Positions 1 through 9,505 of a stretch of DNA of 51,039 bases are shown one piece after another. Source of the stretch: Serratia sp. Ag1. Lineage in GTDB: Bacteria > Pseudomonadota > Gammaproteobacteria > Enterobacterales > Enterobacteriaceae. The notes under the pieces were generated by a model that was not told the origin of the DNA, made no database searches, and saw only the letters and a list, made by a program, of their open reading frames with translations. The translations under genes were made by a program, and so were the position numbers. The stretch lies in the NCBI RefSeq assembly GCF_000743355.1, contig NZ_JQEI01000007.1:1-51039 (forward strand), read 5' to 3'. The first letter of the stretch is position 1. Every line of letters starts with the position of its first letter.

Positions 1-1
1 G

Positions 2-3000
2 GACGATGTGGGCAGCGTACAGTCGCAGAACATGCAGAGCGGCAGTGCGACAGATGACCCGACGCCAACGCTGGCAGGCCGTGCAGAAGCCAACAGCATC
101 GTGAAGGTCTACGACCAGAACGGGTTGCTGGGCTCGGCACAGACCAACGCCAGTGGGCAGTGGAGCTTTACCCCGACCAGCACATTGTCGGAAGGCGAGC
201 ACCGCTTCACGGTGACGGCGACGGCCAAGGCGGGTAACGTCCGCGATCCGTCGAACACCTTTACCCTGATGCTGGACTTCACGGCACCAGATGCCGTTAT
301 CGCTATCACGTCGATCAGTGATGATCTGGGGATCAGTAACTCCGACTTTAATACCAGCGATAACACGTTGTTGATTAACGGTACGCTGAACAAGGCGTTG
401 CAGCCTGATGAGTGGGTCGAAGTCAGCCTGGACGGTGGCAAAACCTGGACCAAAGCGGCCAGCACCACCGCCAGCAACTGGACCGTGGATCTGCAAAGTC
501 AACCGCTGAACTCGGGTGACTACACCATCGAAGCACGGGTGGTCGATCTGGCAGGCAATATCGGTAACACCGATTCGCATGCGCTGACCATCGCAACCGG
601 TGGGCCGAACCTGAATGGTTTGGCTACCACTACGGGTATTTCTACCGATACCAGCAATGGTCTGGTGAGTGGCGATCTGTTCAGCCACAGTGCGACGGCG
701 ATCGACAACGATATGGTCACCCGTGACCGTACCGTGACGTTGAACGGTAACCTGAGTGCGGCACTGCAGACCAACCAGTATCTGCAGATCTCGTTGGACA
801 ATGGGACGACCTGGACAACGTTGTTGTCACAGAGCGGCAGCCAGTGGAACTACACGCTGGATGCGGTCACGCAGAGCACCACGGTGAACTATCAACTGCG
901 GGTGATTGATTCTGCTGGTAACGTTGGGGTCAACACCCACTTTGCCAACAGCTATCAGGTGGTGATCGATCTGGATTCCCCGGATGCGATCCTCGGTGCG
1001 CCTAATGTGCCGCAGATTGTGGACAACAGCACCACGTTCGTCTTCAACAGCAGCCAGTACGGCAAGGTGGAAGCCGGGGCGATTGTGTCCCTGGTCAGCG
1101 ACGTGAACCGTAACGGCACCTACCAGGAAGGTCTGGATCAGGTGATCGGGTTTGCCAAGGCTAACGCGGACGGTACCTGGACGCTGAGCACCACATTGCC
1201 ATCCGGTGCGCATAACATCGCGTTTATGGTGTGGGATGAGGCGGGTAACCGTTCGGCCATGAGTTCTGCTACCAGCATCGGGGTAACCGAGGGGAGTGGC
1301 AGTACGCTGATTGAGCAGAAGTGGGGCGGCACGACCGATGCGGACGGTTATGGCCTGAACGCCGCGGCAGTGACCATCGGGCAGGACGGGTTGTGGTCGT
1401 TCTTCCAGAGCGTGCGTGGCACCTCGGGGATCGCGACAGCCAACGCTGGGCGTGTGTACAACATGACGTCGCAGGAGGATTACACCTCAACCTATCTGGC
1501 ACAGCCTTCAAACGTGACAGAGGCGAGTTACGGTCGTTTTATCAACTCGGCCACCTTTGCGGATATCAACCGCGATGGCTTGACCGATGTGATGTCGCAG
1601 GTCAGTTCGTACGGTAACGCCAACCGGACCGCCTACTGGATGCAGAATGCTGACGGCAGCTATACGGCGCAGGCACTGGACCAGGGCACGTTGAACCACC
1701 TGGGTGGGGTGATTGCCTATGACCGTGAAGGCGATGGTTATCTGGACTTCGTATTGGCTGACTCAGAAGCCGACTCCATCTCGTTCATCAAGAACGTCAA
1801 TGGAACGCTGACTTACGAGAAAGGGACGCTGGCAAACGGGACTGCTGCACCTAACGGGCATCCTGGTGGGGCTATTCCTTCCGGTCTGAGTGTGTTGCAC
1901 GAAGTGGGCGCGGTGGATATCGATAACAACGGTACGGTAGATATCACCGCGCACATTGACTACAACGGCACAACGTTAGTAGGCAATGCTTCACGTGGCT
2001 TGGGGATCCTGTATAACCAGACCAACGGCACCACTTCGACCACCTTTGGTGAGGTAGGCTATTATGCCAACGTGTTCCGCAGCGACGGTGCGACCGACTA
2101 CGGTAACCTGTCGATTTCCATGACCTACGCCGACTACAACGGTGATGGCTGGCTGGATCTGTTTATCAGTCGTGGGGCGAAAAATGCGGTGGACGGTAAC
2201 GAGAGCCGCATCTACCTGAACGACGGCACCGGCAAGCTGCTGGCGACCGATGCGCAGGCGCTGTGGTTTGGTGACAGCCTGGACGGCGGTACCTCGCTGG
2301 CGGTGGACTGGAACCACGATGGCAAGATGGACATCATCGAAGTGCCTCGTTCGGGTGTGACCGGTAGCCCGGTGCTGTATCTGAACCAGGGTAACAACGT
2401 GTGGGGGACCAATGCGGTCAGCCTGACCAGCCAGACCTACAGCAACCTGACGGGTGCGGTGGCGCTGGATTACGACTGGGATGGCTCGATGGACCTGGTG
2501 CTGTACCGCTCCGGTGCGGATGGGGCGGTGGTGTCTGGCGATGCGTCAGCGCCAACGCTGCTGGTGAAGAACACCAACATCGCGGCAGACGGTACCAGCC
2601 TGCAGATCCGTATTGTTGACGGCAACGGCATCAATACCTTCTACAGCAACACCGTCAAGCTGTATGACTCGCACGGTAACCTGGTGGCGACGCAACTGAT
2701 TAACCCGCAGGCGTCCGGCTCCAGCAATAGCATGGGTCTGGTGAGCTTCTTCGGCCTGAAAGCGGACGAAGTGTACTCGGTACAGCTGTTGCGCATCACC
2801 AACGGTGCAGCCAACCACGTGGGGGCGTTTGCCGGTGAGCAGGGTGGCAACATCAACACCACCGTCAACGAAAACTGGGGCGGGTTGACCACCGGCAAGG
2901 CGCATGATGCTTATGTGCTGACGGCGGAAAACACCAATGATGTCAACAATACCATTGGCAGCAGCGGGATCACTGGCACCGGGTATAACGACACCTTCTT

Positions 3001-3670
3001 CAGTTCAGCGGGTGACGATACCTATACCGGCGGTGGTGGCTGGAACCAGACCGTGAGCGGTCAGGCGGTCTGGAGTGCAACGGCGGGGATGGACATCGTC
3101 GATTACAGTCGGGCACCGGGCGCCATTACGGCCAACCTGTGGACAGGCACTGCGACGGGTCACGGTAACGACAAGCTGGTGAGTATCGAAGGCTTGATCG
3201 GGAGCAATCAGGGCGACACCTTCACTGACAACTCGGCCAACAACCTGTTTGAAGGCCGGGGTGGCAATGACACGTTCTACCTGATTAACGGTGGCAACGA
3301 CACGCTGATGTACAAGGTGTTGGCGGGTATGGAAAGTGACGGGACGGGCGGTAACGGTCACGACACGGTCCATGGCTTCCACGTGGGCAACGTTGCAACG
3401 GACAATGACGCCGATCTGATCGACCTGAGCGATCTGCTGGACTACAACGGTCCGATCTCCTTCTTCCAGGACGATGGCAAGATGGAGCTGGACTACTCTT
3501 CCCAAGGTATTCTCAAGTACCTGAAGGTAGAGACCAGCGGGGCCGACACGGTGATCAGTATTGACCGTGATGGTCAGGGTGGACAGCATGCCTTTACCGG
3601 CGTTGTAACGTTATCCAACGTGCATACCGATCTGGAAACGTTATTGCAGAATAACCAAATTATTGTTTAA
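2..3670 (+). CDS. C-terminal part of a giant type I-secreted Ig-like/RTX adhesin (5' end outside window)
   Basis: The reading frame is open to the left edge of the window, so this is the last ~1223 residues of a larger protein. Counting from base 8, residues ~1-430 hold four Ig-like repeats with the usual TDDPTPTLAG and GNWSFTPT-like strands. Residues ~515-830 hold six FG-GAP/VCBS-type calcium loops (DINRDGLTD, DREGDGYLD, DIDNNGTVD, DYNGDGWLD, DWNHDGKMD, DYDWDGSMD). Residues ~990-1115 hold RTX-like glycine/aspartate repeats (GNDTF, GGNDTL), and the last ~80 residues are the acidic, hydrophobic-ended tail typical of T1SS substrates (DLIDLSDLLD). Proteins of this type (BapA, LapA, SiiE) are exported in one step and act in biofilm formation or adhesion. 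The exporter genes lie just downstream. A two-step LapA-like retention module cannot be judged because the N-terminus is missing. Confidence 0.9.
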   Translation, partial: DDVGSVQSQNMQSGSATDDPTPTLAGRAEANSIVKVYDQNGLLGSAQTNASGQWSFTPTSTLSEGEHRFTVTATAKAGNVRDPSNTFTLMLDFTAPDAVIAITSISDDLGISNSDFNTSDNTLLINGTLNKALQPDEWVEVSLDGGKTWTKAASTTASNWTVDLQSQPLNSGDYTIEARVVDLAGNIGNTDSHALTIATGGPNLNGLATTTGISTDTSNGLVSGDLFSHSATAIDNDMVTRDRTVTLNGNLSAALQTNQYLQISLDNGTTWTTLLSQSGSQWNYTLDAVTQSTTVNYQLRVIDSAGNVGVNTHFANSYQVVIDLDSPDAILGAPNVPQIVDNSTTFVFNSSQYGKVEAGAIVSLVSDVNRNGTYQEGLDQVIGFAKANADGTWTLSTTLPSGAHNIAFMVWDEAGNRSAMSSATSIGVTEGSGSTLIEQKWGGTTDADGYGLNAAAVTIGQDGLWSFFQSVRGTSGIATANAGRVYNMTSQEDYTSTYLAQPSNVTEASYGRFINSATFADINRDGLTDVMSQVSSYGNANRTAYWMQNADGSYTAQALDQGTLNHLGGVIAYDREGDGYLDFVLADSEADSISFIKNVNGTLTYEKGTLANGTAAPNGHPGGAIPSGLSVLHEVGAVDIDNNGTVDITAHIDYNGTTLVGNASRGLGILYNQTNGTTSTTFGEVGYYANVFRSDGATDYGNLSISMTYADYNGDGWLDLFISRGAKNAVDGNESRIYLNDGTGKLLATDAQALWFGDSLDGGTSLAVDWNHDGKMDIIEVPRSGVTGSPVLYLNQGNNVWGTNAVSLTSQTYSNLTGAVALDYDWDGSMDLVLYRSGADGAVVSGDASAPTLLVKNTNIAADGTSLQIRIVDGNGINTFYSNTVKLYDSHGNLVATQLINPQASGSSNSMGLVSFFGLKADEVYSVQLLRITNGAANHVGAFAGEQGGNINTTVNENWGGLTTGKAHDAYVLTAENTNDVNNTIGSSGITGTGYNDTFFSSAGDDTYTGGGGWNQTVSGQAVWSATAGMDIVDYSRAPGAITANLWTGTATGHGNDKLVSIEGLIGSNQGDTFTDNSANNLFEGRGGNDTFYLINGGNDTLMYKVLAGMESDGTGGNGHDTVHGFHVGNVATDNDADLIDLSDLLDYNGPISFFQDDGKMELDYSSQGILKYLKVETSGADTVISIDRDGQGGQHAFTGVVTLSNVHTDLETLLQNNQIIV

Positions 3671-3680
3671 CCGATAAAAC

Positions 3681-3703
3681 GCCCACGGTTCAAGACCGTG
3701 GGC
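3681..3703 (+). terminator. Hairpin after the adhesin gene
   Basis: A perfect 9-bp stem (GCCCACGGT / ACCGTGGGC) with a 5-nt loop starts 11 bp after the adhesin stop codon. No T-run follows, so it may be a weak or processing hairpin rather than a full intrinsic terminator. Confidence 0.5.
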
Positions 3704-3867
3704 CATTCCCCAGCGGCTCTGTGTCTAGGCAGCAACCGTTGAGAGAAAAATGGTAAAGCAGATTGGTATTTTAATTTTGTGCATCAGCAGCAGATAAATC
3801 TTCAGCGACTGCTCGGGTCAATCGACGCGAGAGAAGATGTATGCGGTGATTTTGGAGTTATTGAATA

Positions 3868-4779
3868 ATGAAAGTTGTTTATCATGGACGTAAGTCAGTC
3901 AAAGTTTCGTTGATTGCTTTGGTGGCGGGGGTATTTTCTTTCGGCGCTATGGCCGAACAGCAACCTGCGCGTGCTGGATCAGATGTAGCGCATGTGGCGC
4001 ATTCATTCGGTGCAGATCAGTATCGGCCCGTTGCCGATGTTACTGCAGATCTGGCTCAGGTGGTGTTTTACTATCCGCAAGGGGAACTGCCAGCGGCTAT
4101 TTATGTGGATCGTGAACTGCAATCAGCGTTATTGCCTGGCGAGTTTAGTGTGTTCTGCGTTAAGCCTGGGGTACATGCTGTTGAATCATACTTTAACGAT
4201 CAGCCAAACTACCAGGGAAAACAAAACCCGACTCACCAATTAACAATGAAAGCAGGGGGGACTTATTTCCTGCAGGTTAACCCAGGTTCTAAAGGGACTA
4301 CGACCGCATTGGCAGATCGTGTGATGGCTGAGAGCGAATTAAATTCTCTGCGCAAGCAGACGCGTATTGTGAACCGGGCTTCTCAGGTCAAACCGTGCGA
4401 ATACGTGAACGCCAGTAATGCCTTGTTGCTCCAAGAAACGGTACTGTTTCAGTTTGGCAAGAGCGATGCCAAAGCAATCTTACCTGAGTCGCAGGCTAAA
4501 CTGCGTACTGTAATTGATTTTATCAAGCGGGCACCGGGTGCTGTAGCTGTTGAACTGCACGGTTACACCGATGCGGTTGGTCACCCTGAGTCTAATGTGC
4601 GGCTTTCTAACGCCAGAGCTCAGGCGGTACGCAGTTTATTGACTCAGGCAGGGGTTGCGCCTTCCCGCATCGTGGCAGTTGAAGGCATGGGCGTTGCGCC
4701 AAGTGCTGAAGGTTGTGCGGCAGGCCAGGATATGGGGTGTAATATCAATAGTCGGCGTGTCGATATCATCGTCAAGTAA
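3868..4779 (+). CDS. OmpA-domain envelope protein linked to the T1SS adhesin locus
   Basis: This is a 303-residue exported protein. Residues ~1-29 form a signal peptide ending in GAMA. Residues ~55-170 resemble the small beta domain (DUF2846-like) found in enterobacterial lipoproteins and T1SS-associated proteins. Residues ~190-303 are an OmpA C-terminal domain that binds peptidoglycan, with the expected FQFGKSDA start, HGYTDAVG motif, RLSNARAQAV helix and NSRRVDI end. The start is supported by a GGAG 10 bp upstream. It sits between the adhesin and the ABC exporter in the same orientation, which suggests a role in anchoring or stabilising the secretion machine at the cell wall; that role is inferred from position. 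It has no beta-barrel, so it is not a porin, and it is not the TolC-type channel. Confidence 0.8.
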   Translation: MKVVYHGRKSVKVSLIALVAGVFSFGAMAEQQPARAGSDVAHVAHSFGADQYRPVADVTADLAQVVFYYPQGELPAAIYVDRELQSALLPGEFSVFCVKPGVHAVESYFNDQPNYQGKQNPTHQLTMKAGGTYFLQVNPGSKGTTTALADRVMAESELNSLRKQTRIVNRASQVKPCEYVNASNALLLQETVLFQFGKSDAKAILPESQAKLRTVIDFIKRAPGAVAVELHGYTDAVGHPESNVRLSNARAQAVRSLLTQAGVAPSRIVAVEGMGVAPSAEGCAAGQDMGCNINSRRVDIIVK

Positions 4780-5113
4780 CAACCCCCAAGTCACTCGAAG
4801 TATGAAGGGTATAAAATAGTTAATGCAAAAATAGGCCATAATATTAGGTGGCCTATTCATTTATTATAAATCCTGGCTGCAATAGCTTAAAGTTCCTTTC
4901 TGATTAAAAGTCAATTATTAAAGTGTTTCAGTATAATCCTAATTGGATTATATTTAATCTTGCTTGCATCTTTTTTTTGTATTTTCATGTTTTAAAATGG
5001 TTTTTTTTTGTGATTGGTGCGTTGGCTTGCGAGGGGGTATTTCCTTTGCTACGCTTAAATATAATTAAGTATAACCAATTAATGCAGGTTATTTATGAAG
5101 CCAGAGAGCAGCT
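4780..5113. other. AT-rich intergenic region before the T1SS ABC gene
   Basis: This 334-bp gap is strongly AT-rich, with poly-T runs near 4971-4980 and 5002-5010. It holds the hairpin at 4831-4856 and presumably the promoter of the exporter pair. A 64-codon open frame at 4923-5117 reads as a hydrophobic low-complexity string and is probably not a gene. No clear operator was seen. Confidence 0.5.
4831..4865 (+). terminator. Probable intrinsic terminator of the OmpA-domain gene
   Basis: An 8-bp perfect stem (ATAGGCCA / TGGCCTAT) with a 10-nt loop follows an A-rich run and is followed by an AT-rich tract (TCATTTATTATA). It lies ~50 bp after the upstream stop codon. Confidence 0.55.
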
Positions 5114-7402
5114 ATGAGTGAGCAAATTACTCCTCCGCCCGTATTAGAATCCACTGACTTTGATAATATTGAAGATAATGCTAAAGATTCATTGCTATGG
5201 GCAGTTGAATGGTTATGCCAGCATCATAATAAGTTCGCAAGCAAAGAAGTGTTATACGCGGGATTACCGCGTGGCGAAAAGTTGACGCCGGAACTTGCTC
5301 TACGGATGCTGGGGCAAGTGGGTATTTCTGGTGGATGGATAAAAAGAGATCTGGGCAAGCTCTCTTCTTATCTTATGCCTTTGGTACTGGCTTGCAATGA
5401 TGGCAGCTATTGCATCATCACTTCACGTAGTGGTAAACGCGGCGATCAGCAATATCAGGTGATCGTGCCGGAAAGTGGCGGTACTTTGCAGATGTCTGAG
5501 GGCGATCTGGCCACTCTGTATAGTGGGTACGCGATGTTGGCGAACCCGCAACCCAAACTTGATAAGCGTACAGATGACGAAATCCTGCCAGAGGCTAACC
5601 GCGAAGGGCACTGGCTGTTTTCAACCCTGTGGCGCTATCGTCACTATTTTTACAGCGCGGCGCTGGCTGCTTTGCTGGCCAATATTCTGACGCTGGCTAG
5701 TACATTTTTCACCATGAACGTTTATGACCGCGTGATCCCGACTCAGGCTTATGTGACCTTATGGTCGCTGGCGATTGGGGTATTGATTGCGATTGTCTTT
5801 GAATTCATCTCACGGCAAGTGCGTACTTATCTGATTGATGTGGCAGGTAAGAAAGCCGATCTGATTCTGGGGGCTAAATTGTTCCGCCAGGTGATGGCAA
5901 TGCGCATGGAGAGCAAACCGCAGTCAACGGGGTCTTTTGCTAACCAATTACGCGATTTTGAAGCCGTTCGGGATTTTGTAACATCAGCGACCTTATCAAC
6001 GCTGTCAGATTTGCCGTTCTGTATCCTGTTTATGCTGATCATCTATCTGATCGGGGGGCAACTGGCGATCGTACCGTTGATTGCAATCCCTATTATTTTG
6101 TTGGTCAGCGTGTGTATCCAATGGCCGCTCAGCCGCTATATGGGGGAGAATATTCGTGAGATATCCCAGAAACAGGGGCTGTTAATCGAGACTATTGAGG
6201 GGCTTGAAGCGTTGAAAGCGGCCCGGGGCGAAGGCGTAATGCAAAAGCGCTGGGATGACTTCAGCGCGTTGGCGGCGGCTTCCTCCATGAAGACCCGTTA
6301 CCTTTCCTCACTGACATCCAACTTCGTTAGCTTTATGCAACAGGTGACCACGGTGGTCATTGTGGTGTTTGGCGTTTATCTGATCCATGCGGGTGAACTG
6401 ACCATGGGTTCGATGATTGGGGTAGTGATCCTGTCTGGCCGTTCGTTGGGGCCATTAGCTTCGGTAGTGGCTTTGGCGCTGCGTTATCAGCATGCCAAAA
6501 CTGCTCTGAAATCATTGAATCAGTTGATGGAGCTACCGACAGAGCGTGATGCCGCGATTAACTATCTGCCGACGCCGAATTTCACCGGGAACCTGCAACT
6601 GAGAAAAGTCGGTTTTGCCTATCCGGTACCGGGCGTCATGGTTCCTCCTTCCATATTGGAGAACATTAATATCAATATTCACGCGGGCGAGCGGGTGGCG
6701 ATTATTGGCAGCATTGGCAGTGGGAAATCGACGCTGCTACGAGTGATGGGCCGTTTGCTGCAACCACGTAGTGGCCAAATTACTATCGATGGTGTCGATG
6801 CAACACAGGTGGATCCGGCTGACTGGCGGGCTGCAGTGGGGTATGTCGGCCAGGACTGTCGATTATTCCATGGCACCTTGCGTTATAACGTCACCATTGG
6901 CAACCCGGGTGCCAGTACCGAAGAGTTTTTGCGCGTTGCGCGTATGACCGGTCTGGACCGGATAGCGGCCAAGCATCCGTTGGGCTATGACATGTCGGTA
7001 GGTGAAATGGGCAGTTCGCTGTCTGGCGGGCAAAAACAGTTGGTTGCATTGGCTCGCTGCCTGCTATTGCGGCCCAAAATTCTGCTGATGGATGAGCCTA
7101 CCAGCTCAATGGATGCGTTGACAGAAACGTTGTTTATCCGTCAGCTACAGAAAGCGATAGAAGGGCAAACCCTGGTGATCGTGACCCACCGGATGTCCGT
7201 GTTGAATATTTTTGATCGGCTGATCGTGCTGGACGATGGTCGTGTGATAGCGGACGGCCCTAAAGATCAGGTTATCGCCCGGCTTAATGCCAACAGCCAG
7301 AAGAAAAACCAGCAGAATGCCCAGGCTGAAGCGGCAAAAGCAGCACCAGCGGAACCAGGTAATGGCGTTGCAGAAATCGCTGAACGGAAAAGGGGAGCAT
7401 AG
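5114..7402 (+). CDS. Type I secretion ABC transporter (LapB/HlyB type permease-ATPase)
   Basis: This 762-residue inner-membrane exporter would energise secretion of the upstream adhesin. The N-terminal ~140 residues look like a C39-peptidase-like domain without a visible catalytic cysteine, as in RTX exporters that do not cleave their substrate. Residues ~175-430 form the six-helix permease. The ATPase domain shows Walker A (GSIGSGKST), Q-loop region (GYVGQD), signature (LSGGQKQ), Walker B (ILLMDEP) and H-loop (VTHR). Its length is close to that of LapB and BapC-type proteins. The Ala/Lys/Gln-rich C-terminal tail is probably disordered. The stop codon TAG touches the adaptor start, so the two are translationally coupled. 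Confidence 0.93.
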   Translation: MSEQITPPPVLESTDFDNIEDNAKDSLLWAVEWLCQHHNKFASKEVLYAGLPRGEKLTPELALRMLGQVGISGGWIKRDLGKLSSYLMPLVLACNDGSYCIITSRSGKRGDQQYQVIVPESGGTLQMSEGDLATLYSGYAMLANPQPKLDKRTDDEILPEANREGHWLFSTLWRYRHYFYSAALAALLANILTLASTFFTMNVYDRVIPTQAYVTLWSLAIGVLIAIVFEFISRQVRTYLIDVAGKKADLILGAKLFRQVMAMRMESKPQSTGSFANQLRDFEAVRDFVTSATLSTLSDLPFCILFMLIIYLIGGQLAIVPLIAIPIILLVSVCIQWPLSRYMGENIREISQKQGLLIETIEGLEALKAARGEGVMQKRWDDFSALAAASSMKTRYLSSLTSNFVSFMQQVTTVVIVVFGVYLIHAGELTMGSMIGVVILSGRSLGPLASVVALALRYQHAKTALKSLNQLMELPTERDAAINYLPTPNFTGNLQLRKVGFAYPVPGVMVPPSILENININIHAGERVAIIGSIGSGKSTLLRVMGRLLQPRSGQITIDGVDATQVDPADWRAAVGYVGQDCRLFHGTLRYNVTIGNPGASTEEFLRVARMTGLDRIAAKHPLGYDMSVGEMGSSLSGGQKQLVALARCLLLRPKILLMDEPTSSMDALTETLFIRQLQKAIEGQTLVIVTHRMSVLNIFDRLIVLDDGRVIADGPKDQVIARLNANSQKKNQQNAQAEAAKAAPAEPGNGVAEIAERKRGA

Positions 7403-7404
7403 TG

Positions 7405-8691
7405 ATGAAGAAAGATGGCCTTAAATCCCCAGCACAGAACGAGATCGCTACAAGCAATAAAAGCAGCAAAGAAACCGCTAGCGGGAAAGTTGAAGGCGAC
7501 GATATGGCGTTTATCAATGACCTGCAAGCGGCGTTGATCTCGCAAAAAACGCCGTTCAGCATGATTATGCTGTACACGATCGCATTAGTGGTTGTGGTTG
7601 CACTGGTTTGGGCACATTTTGCCCGCGTTGAAGAGATCACGCGCGGCGACGGTAAAGTTATCCCCGCCAGTCGCGAACAGGTCATCCAGAGCCTTGAAGG
7701 CGGGATCCTCGAAGAGTTGAAAGTGCGCGAAGGCGATGTGGTTGAAAAGGGGCAGGTGTTGCTGAAGATGGATCCGACGCGTGCTGACTCCAGCTATGGT
7801 GAGTCTCGGTCGAAAGTCTTGGCATTAGAGGCCTCTATAGCCCGGTTGCGCGCGCAGGCTTATAGTACTCCGTTGGTGTTTCCGCCCGAGGTGATGGCGG
7901 AGCCCAGTATCGTCAGTGACGAAACTCAGGCTTACAATGCGCAGTTGCGAACCCTGAATGAGAGCGTGGAAGCGCTGAAGAAAAGCCTAGCGCTGGCAGA
8001 AAACGAGGTACAGCTTTCAGCCCCCTTGGCCAAAAAAGGGTTGGTGTCGGATGTGGAAATCCTGCGTTTGCGCAGGCAGGCAAACGAGTTTCAACTGCAG
8101 ATTGCCGAACGCACCAACCGTTTCCGTTCTGATGCCAATAACGAACTGAACAAGCTGGAATCCGAGTTGGCACAGGCAGAGGAAATCCTGCGTGGCCGCC
8201 AAGATGTGATGCAGCGAACCACTCTGGTGGCACCAGTGCGCGGCACGGTGAATAACATCCGAATCAATACCGTAGGTGGGGTTATCCAGCAGGGGGCGGA
8301 AATCATGACCATTATCCCTCTTGAAGATAACCTGCTGGTTGAAGCCCAGATCAAACCGGCAGATGTCGCCTTTATACGCCCTGGCTTGCCCGCCACGGTC
8401 AAAATCACCGCCTATGATTACGCCATTTATGGCGGGTTGAGCGGTGTTGTGGAACACATCAGCTCGGATACTCTGATTGATGAAGAGAAAGCGCGATCTG
8501 GCCGTGGGGATTCAACCTACTATCGCGTCTATGTACGAACCGATCAGGCGGCGTTGCACGTTAAGAATAAAACTTTCCCCATTATCCCCGGGATGGTGGC
8601 GAATGTTGAAATTCGTACCGGCGAGAAAACGATACTGTCTTACTTGCTGAAACCGGTGTTAAAAGCACGCGAGGCATTCCGCGAGAGATAA
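7405..8691 (+). CDS. HlyD-family type I secretion adaptor (LapC type)
   Basis: This is the periplasmic adaptor that links the ABC exporter to a TolC-like channel. A cytoplasmic N-terminal stretch is followed by one membrane helix at residues ~48-72, a biotinyl-lipoyl-like segment (LEGGILEELKVREGDVVEKGQ), a long alpha-hairpin coiled coil (~120-265), the second lipoyl half (TTLVAPVRGTVNN) and a beta-barrel ending in the family signature region (IIPGMVANVEIRTGEKTILSYL is the C-terminal hallmark; key residues P, G, M, G, T). A GTG at 7402 is also possible, but ATG at 7405 has better spacing from the AGGGGAG ribosome site at 7391. No TolC-type gene follows, so the outer-membrane partner is encoded elsewhere. 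Confidence 0.93.
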   Translation: MKKDGLKSPAQNEIATSNKSSKETASGKVEGDDMAFINDLQAALISQKTPFSMIMLYTIALVVVVALVWAHFARVEEITRGDGKVIPASREQVIQSLEGGILEELKVREGDVVEKGQVLLKMDPTRADSSYGESRSKVLALEASIARLRAQAYSTPLVFPPEVMAEPSIVSDETQAYNAQLRTLNESVEALKKSLALAENEVQLSAPLAKKGLVSDVEILRLRRQANEFQLQIAERTNRFRSDANNELNKLESELAQAEEILRGRQDVMQRTTLVAPVRGTVNNIRINTVGGVIQQGAEIMTIIPLEDNLLVEAQIKPADVAFIRPGLPATVKITAYDYAIYGGLSGVVEHISSDTLIDEEKARSGRGDSTYYRVYVRTDQAALHVKNKTFPIIPGMVANVEIRTGEKTILSYLLKPVLKAREAFRER

Positions 8692-8698
8692 GTGGCAG

Positions 8699-8724
8699 AG
8701 GGCGCTGCAGGCTCGCGGCGCCCT
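8699..8724. terminator. Bidirectional hairpin between convergent T1SS adaptor and yafV
   Basis: A 10-bp stem (one G-T pair) with a 6-nt loop, AGGGCGC at the left base and GCGCCCT at the right, lies in the 40-bp gap between two convergent genes. On the + strand it is followed by TTATTCTC. Confidence 0.6.
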
Positions 8725-8731
8725 GTTATTC

Positions 8732-9505
8732 TCAATCTTGATAGTTGAAGCTATCGGCATCGCGCCAGGCTGGAAATGCATCACGATAGCTTTGCAGATT
8801 CTCTAACGATAATTCCGCATCTAATCGGGCTGCCATGCCCGGTTCAGTGCTGGCCAGTCGTTCCCCCTGCGGGCTGATAATCAGGCTATCACCACTATAA
8901 TTCAGGCCATTGCCGTCTTCACCCACACGGTTGCAACCCGCAACGTAAACCTGATTTTCAATCGCGCGCGCGGTCAACAACGTTTGCCAGTGCAGGCTGC
9001 GCGGCGCAGGCCAGTTGGCGACGTACAGCGCCAGATCGTAATCCTGCTGATAACGTGACCAGACCGGGAAGCGCAGGTCGTAACAGATTTGCGGCAGAAT
9101 ACGCCAGCCGCGCCATTCAAACACTTCGCGCCGGGTTCCTGCCTGATAATGCAAGTGCTCACCTGCCATACGGAACAAATGGCGTTTATCGTAGAAATGC
9201 ACCTTGCCGCCGGGTTCGACCAACAGGAAACGGTTAACCGCCCCCTCTGCGGTTTTTAGCGCCACGCTGCCACCGATCAGGGCGTTGGTTGTTACCGCCC
9301 AGCTATGCAACCAGTCGATGACCTGTTGCTCTGGCAAGGCGCTTTCACCGGCATCCATAGCAAATCCGGTGGTAAACATTTCCGGTAACACGATCAGATC
9401 GCGGCCAGTCATTGGCGCAAGTAACGCGTCGAACTGGCGCAGATTGGCTTTGCCATCACGCCAGACCAGAGGTTGCTGCAATAGGCTAATTTTCAAAGTC
9501 GACAT
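8732..9505 (-). CDS. yafV: Omega-amidase YafV (nitrilase superfamily)
   Basis: This is a 257-residue C-N hydrolase with the nitrilase triad visible at Glu42 (LPEMF), Lys107 (YDKRH) and Cys141 (QICYD). The family hydrolyses alpha-ketoglutaramate or alpha-ketosuccinamate to the 2-oxo acid plus ammonia. Its gene overlaps the 3' end of mtnE by 13 bp. That fits the known pairing of a glutamine-using transaminase with an omega-amidase, which removes the transamination by-product and makes the last step of methionine salvage irreversible. The start ATG is at 9505. Confidence 0.9.
   Translation of the reverse strand: MSTLKISLLQQPLVWRDGKANLRQFDALLAPMTGRDLIVLPEMFTTGFAMDAGESALPEQQVIDWLHSWAVTTNALIGGSVALKTAEGAVNRFLLVEPGGKVHFYDKRHLFRMAGEHLHYQAGTRREVFEWRGWRILPQICYDLRFPVWSRYQQDYDLALYVANWPAPRSLHWQTLLTARAIENQVYVAGCNRVGEDGNGLNYSGDSLIISPQGERLASTEPGMAARLDAELSLENLQSYRDAFPAWRDADSFNYQD

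Noticed and set aside
3005-3589. 194-codon - strand frame opposite the adhesin RTX region
   Set aside because: It arises from repetitive codon use in the Gly/Asp-rich repeats.
4923-5117. 64-codon open frame before the T1SS ABC gene
   Set aside because: It is a hydrophobic low-complexity product of an AT-rich, poly-T region with no ribosome site and no recognisable family.
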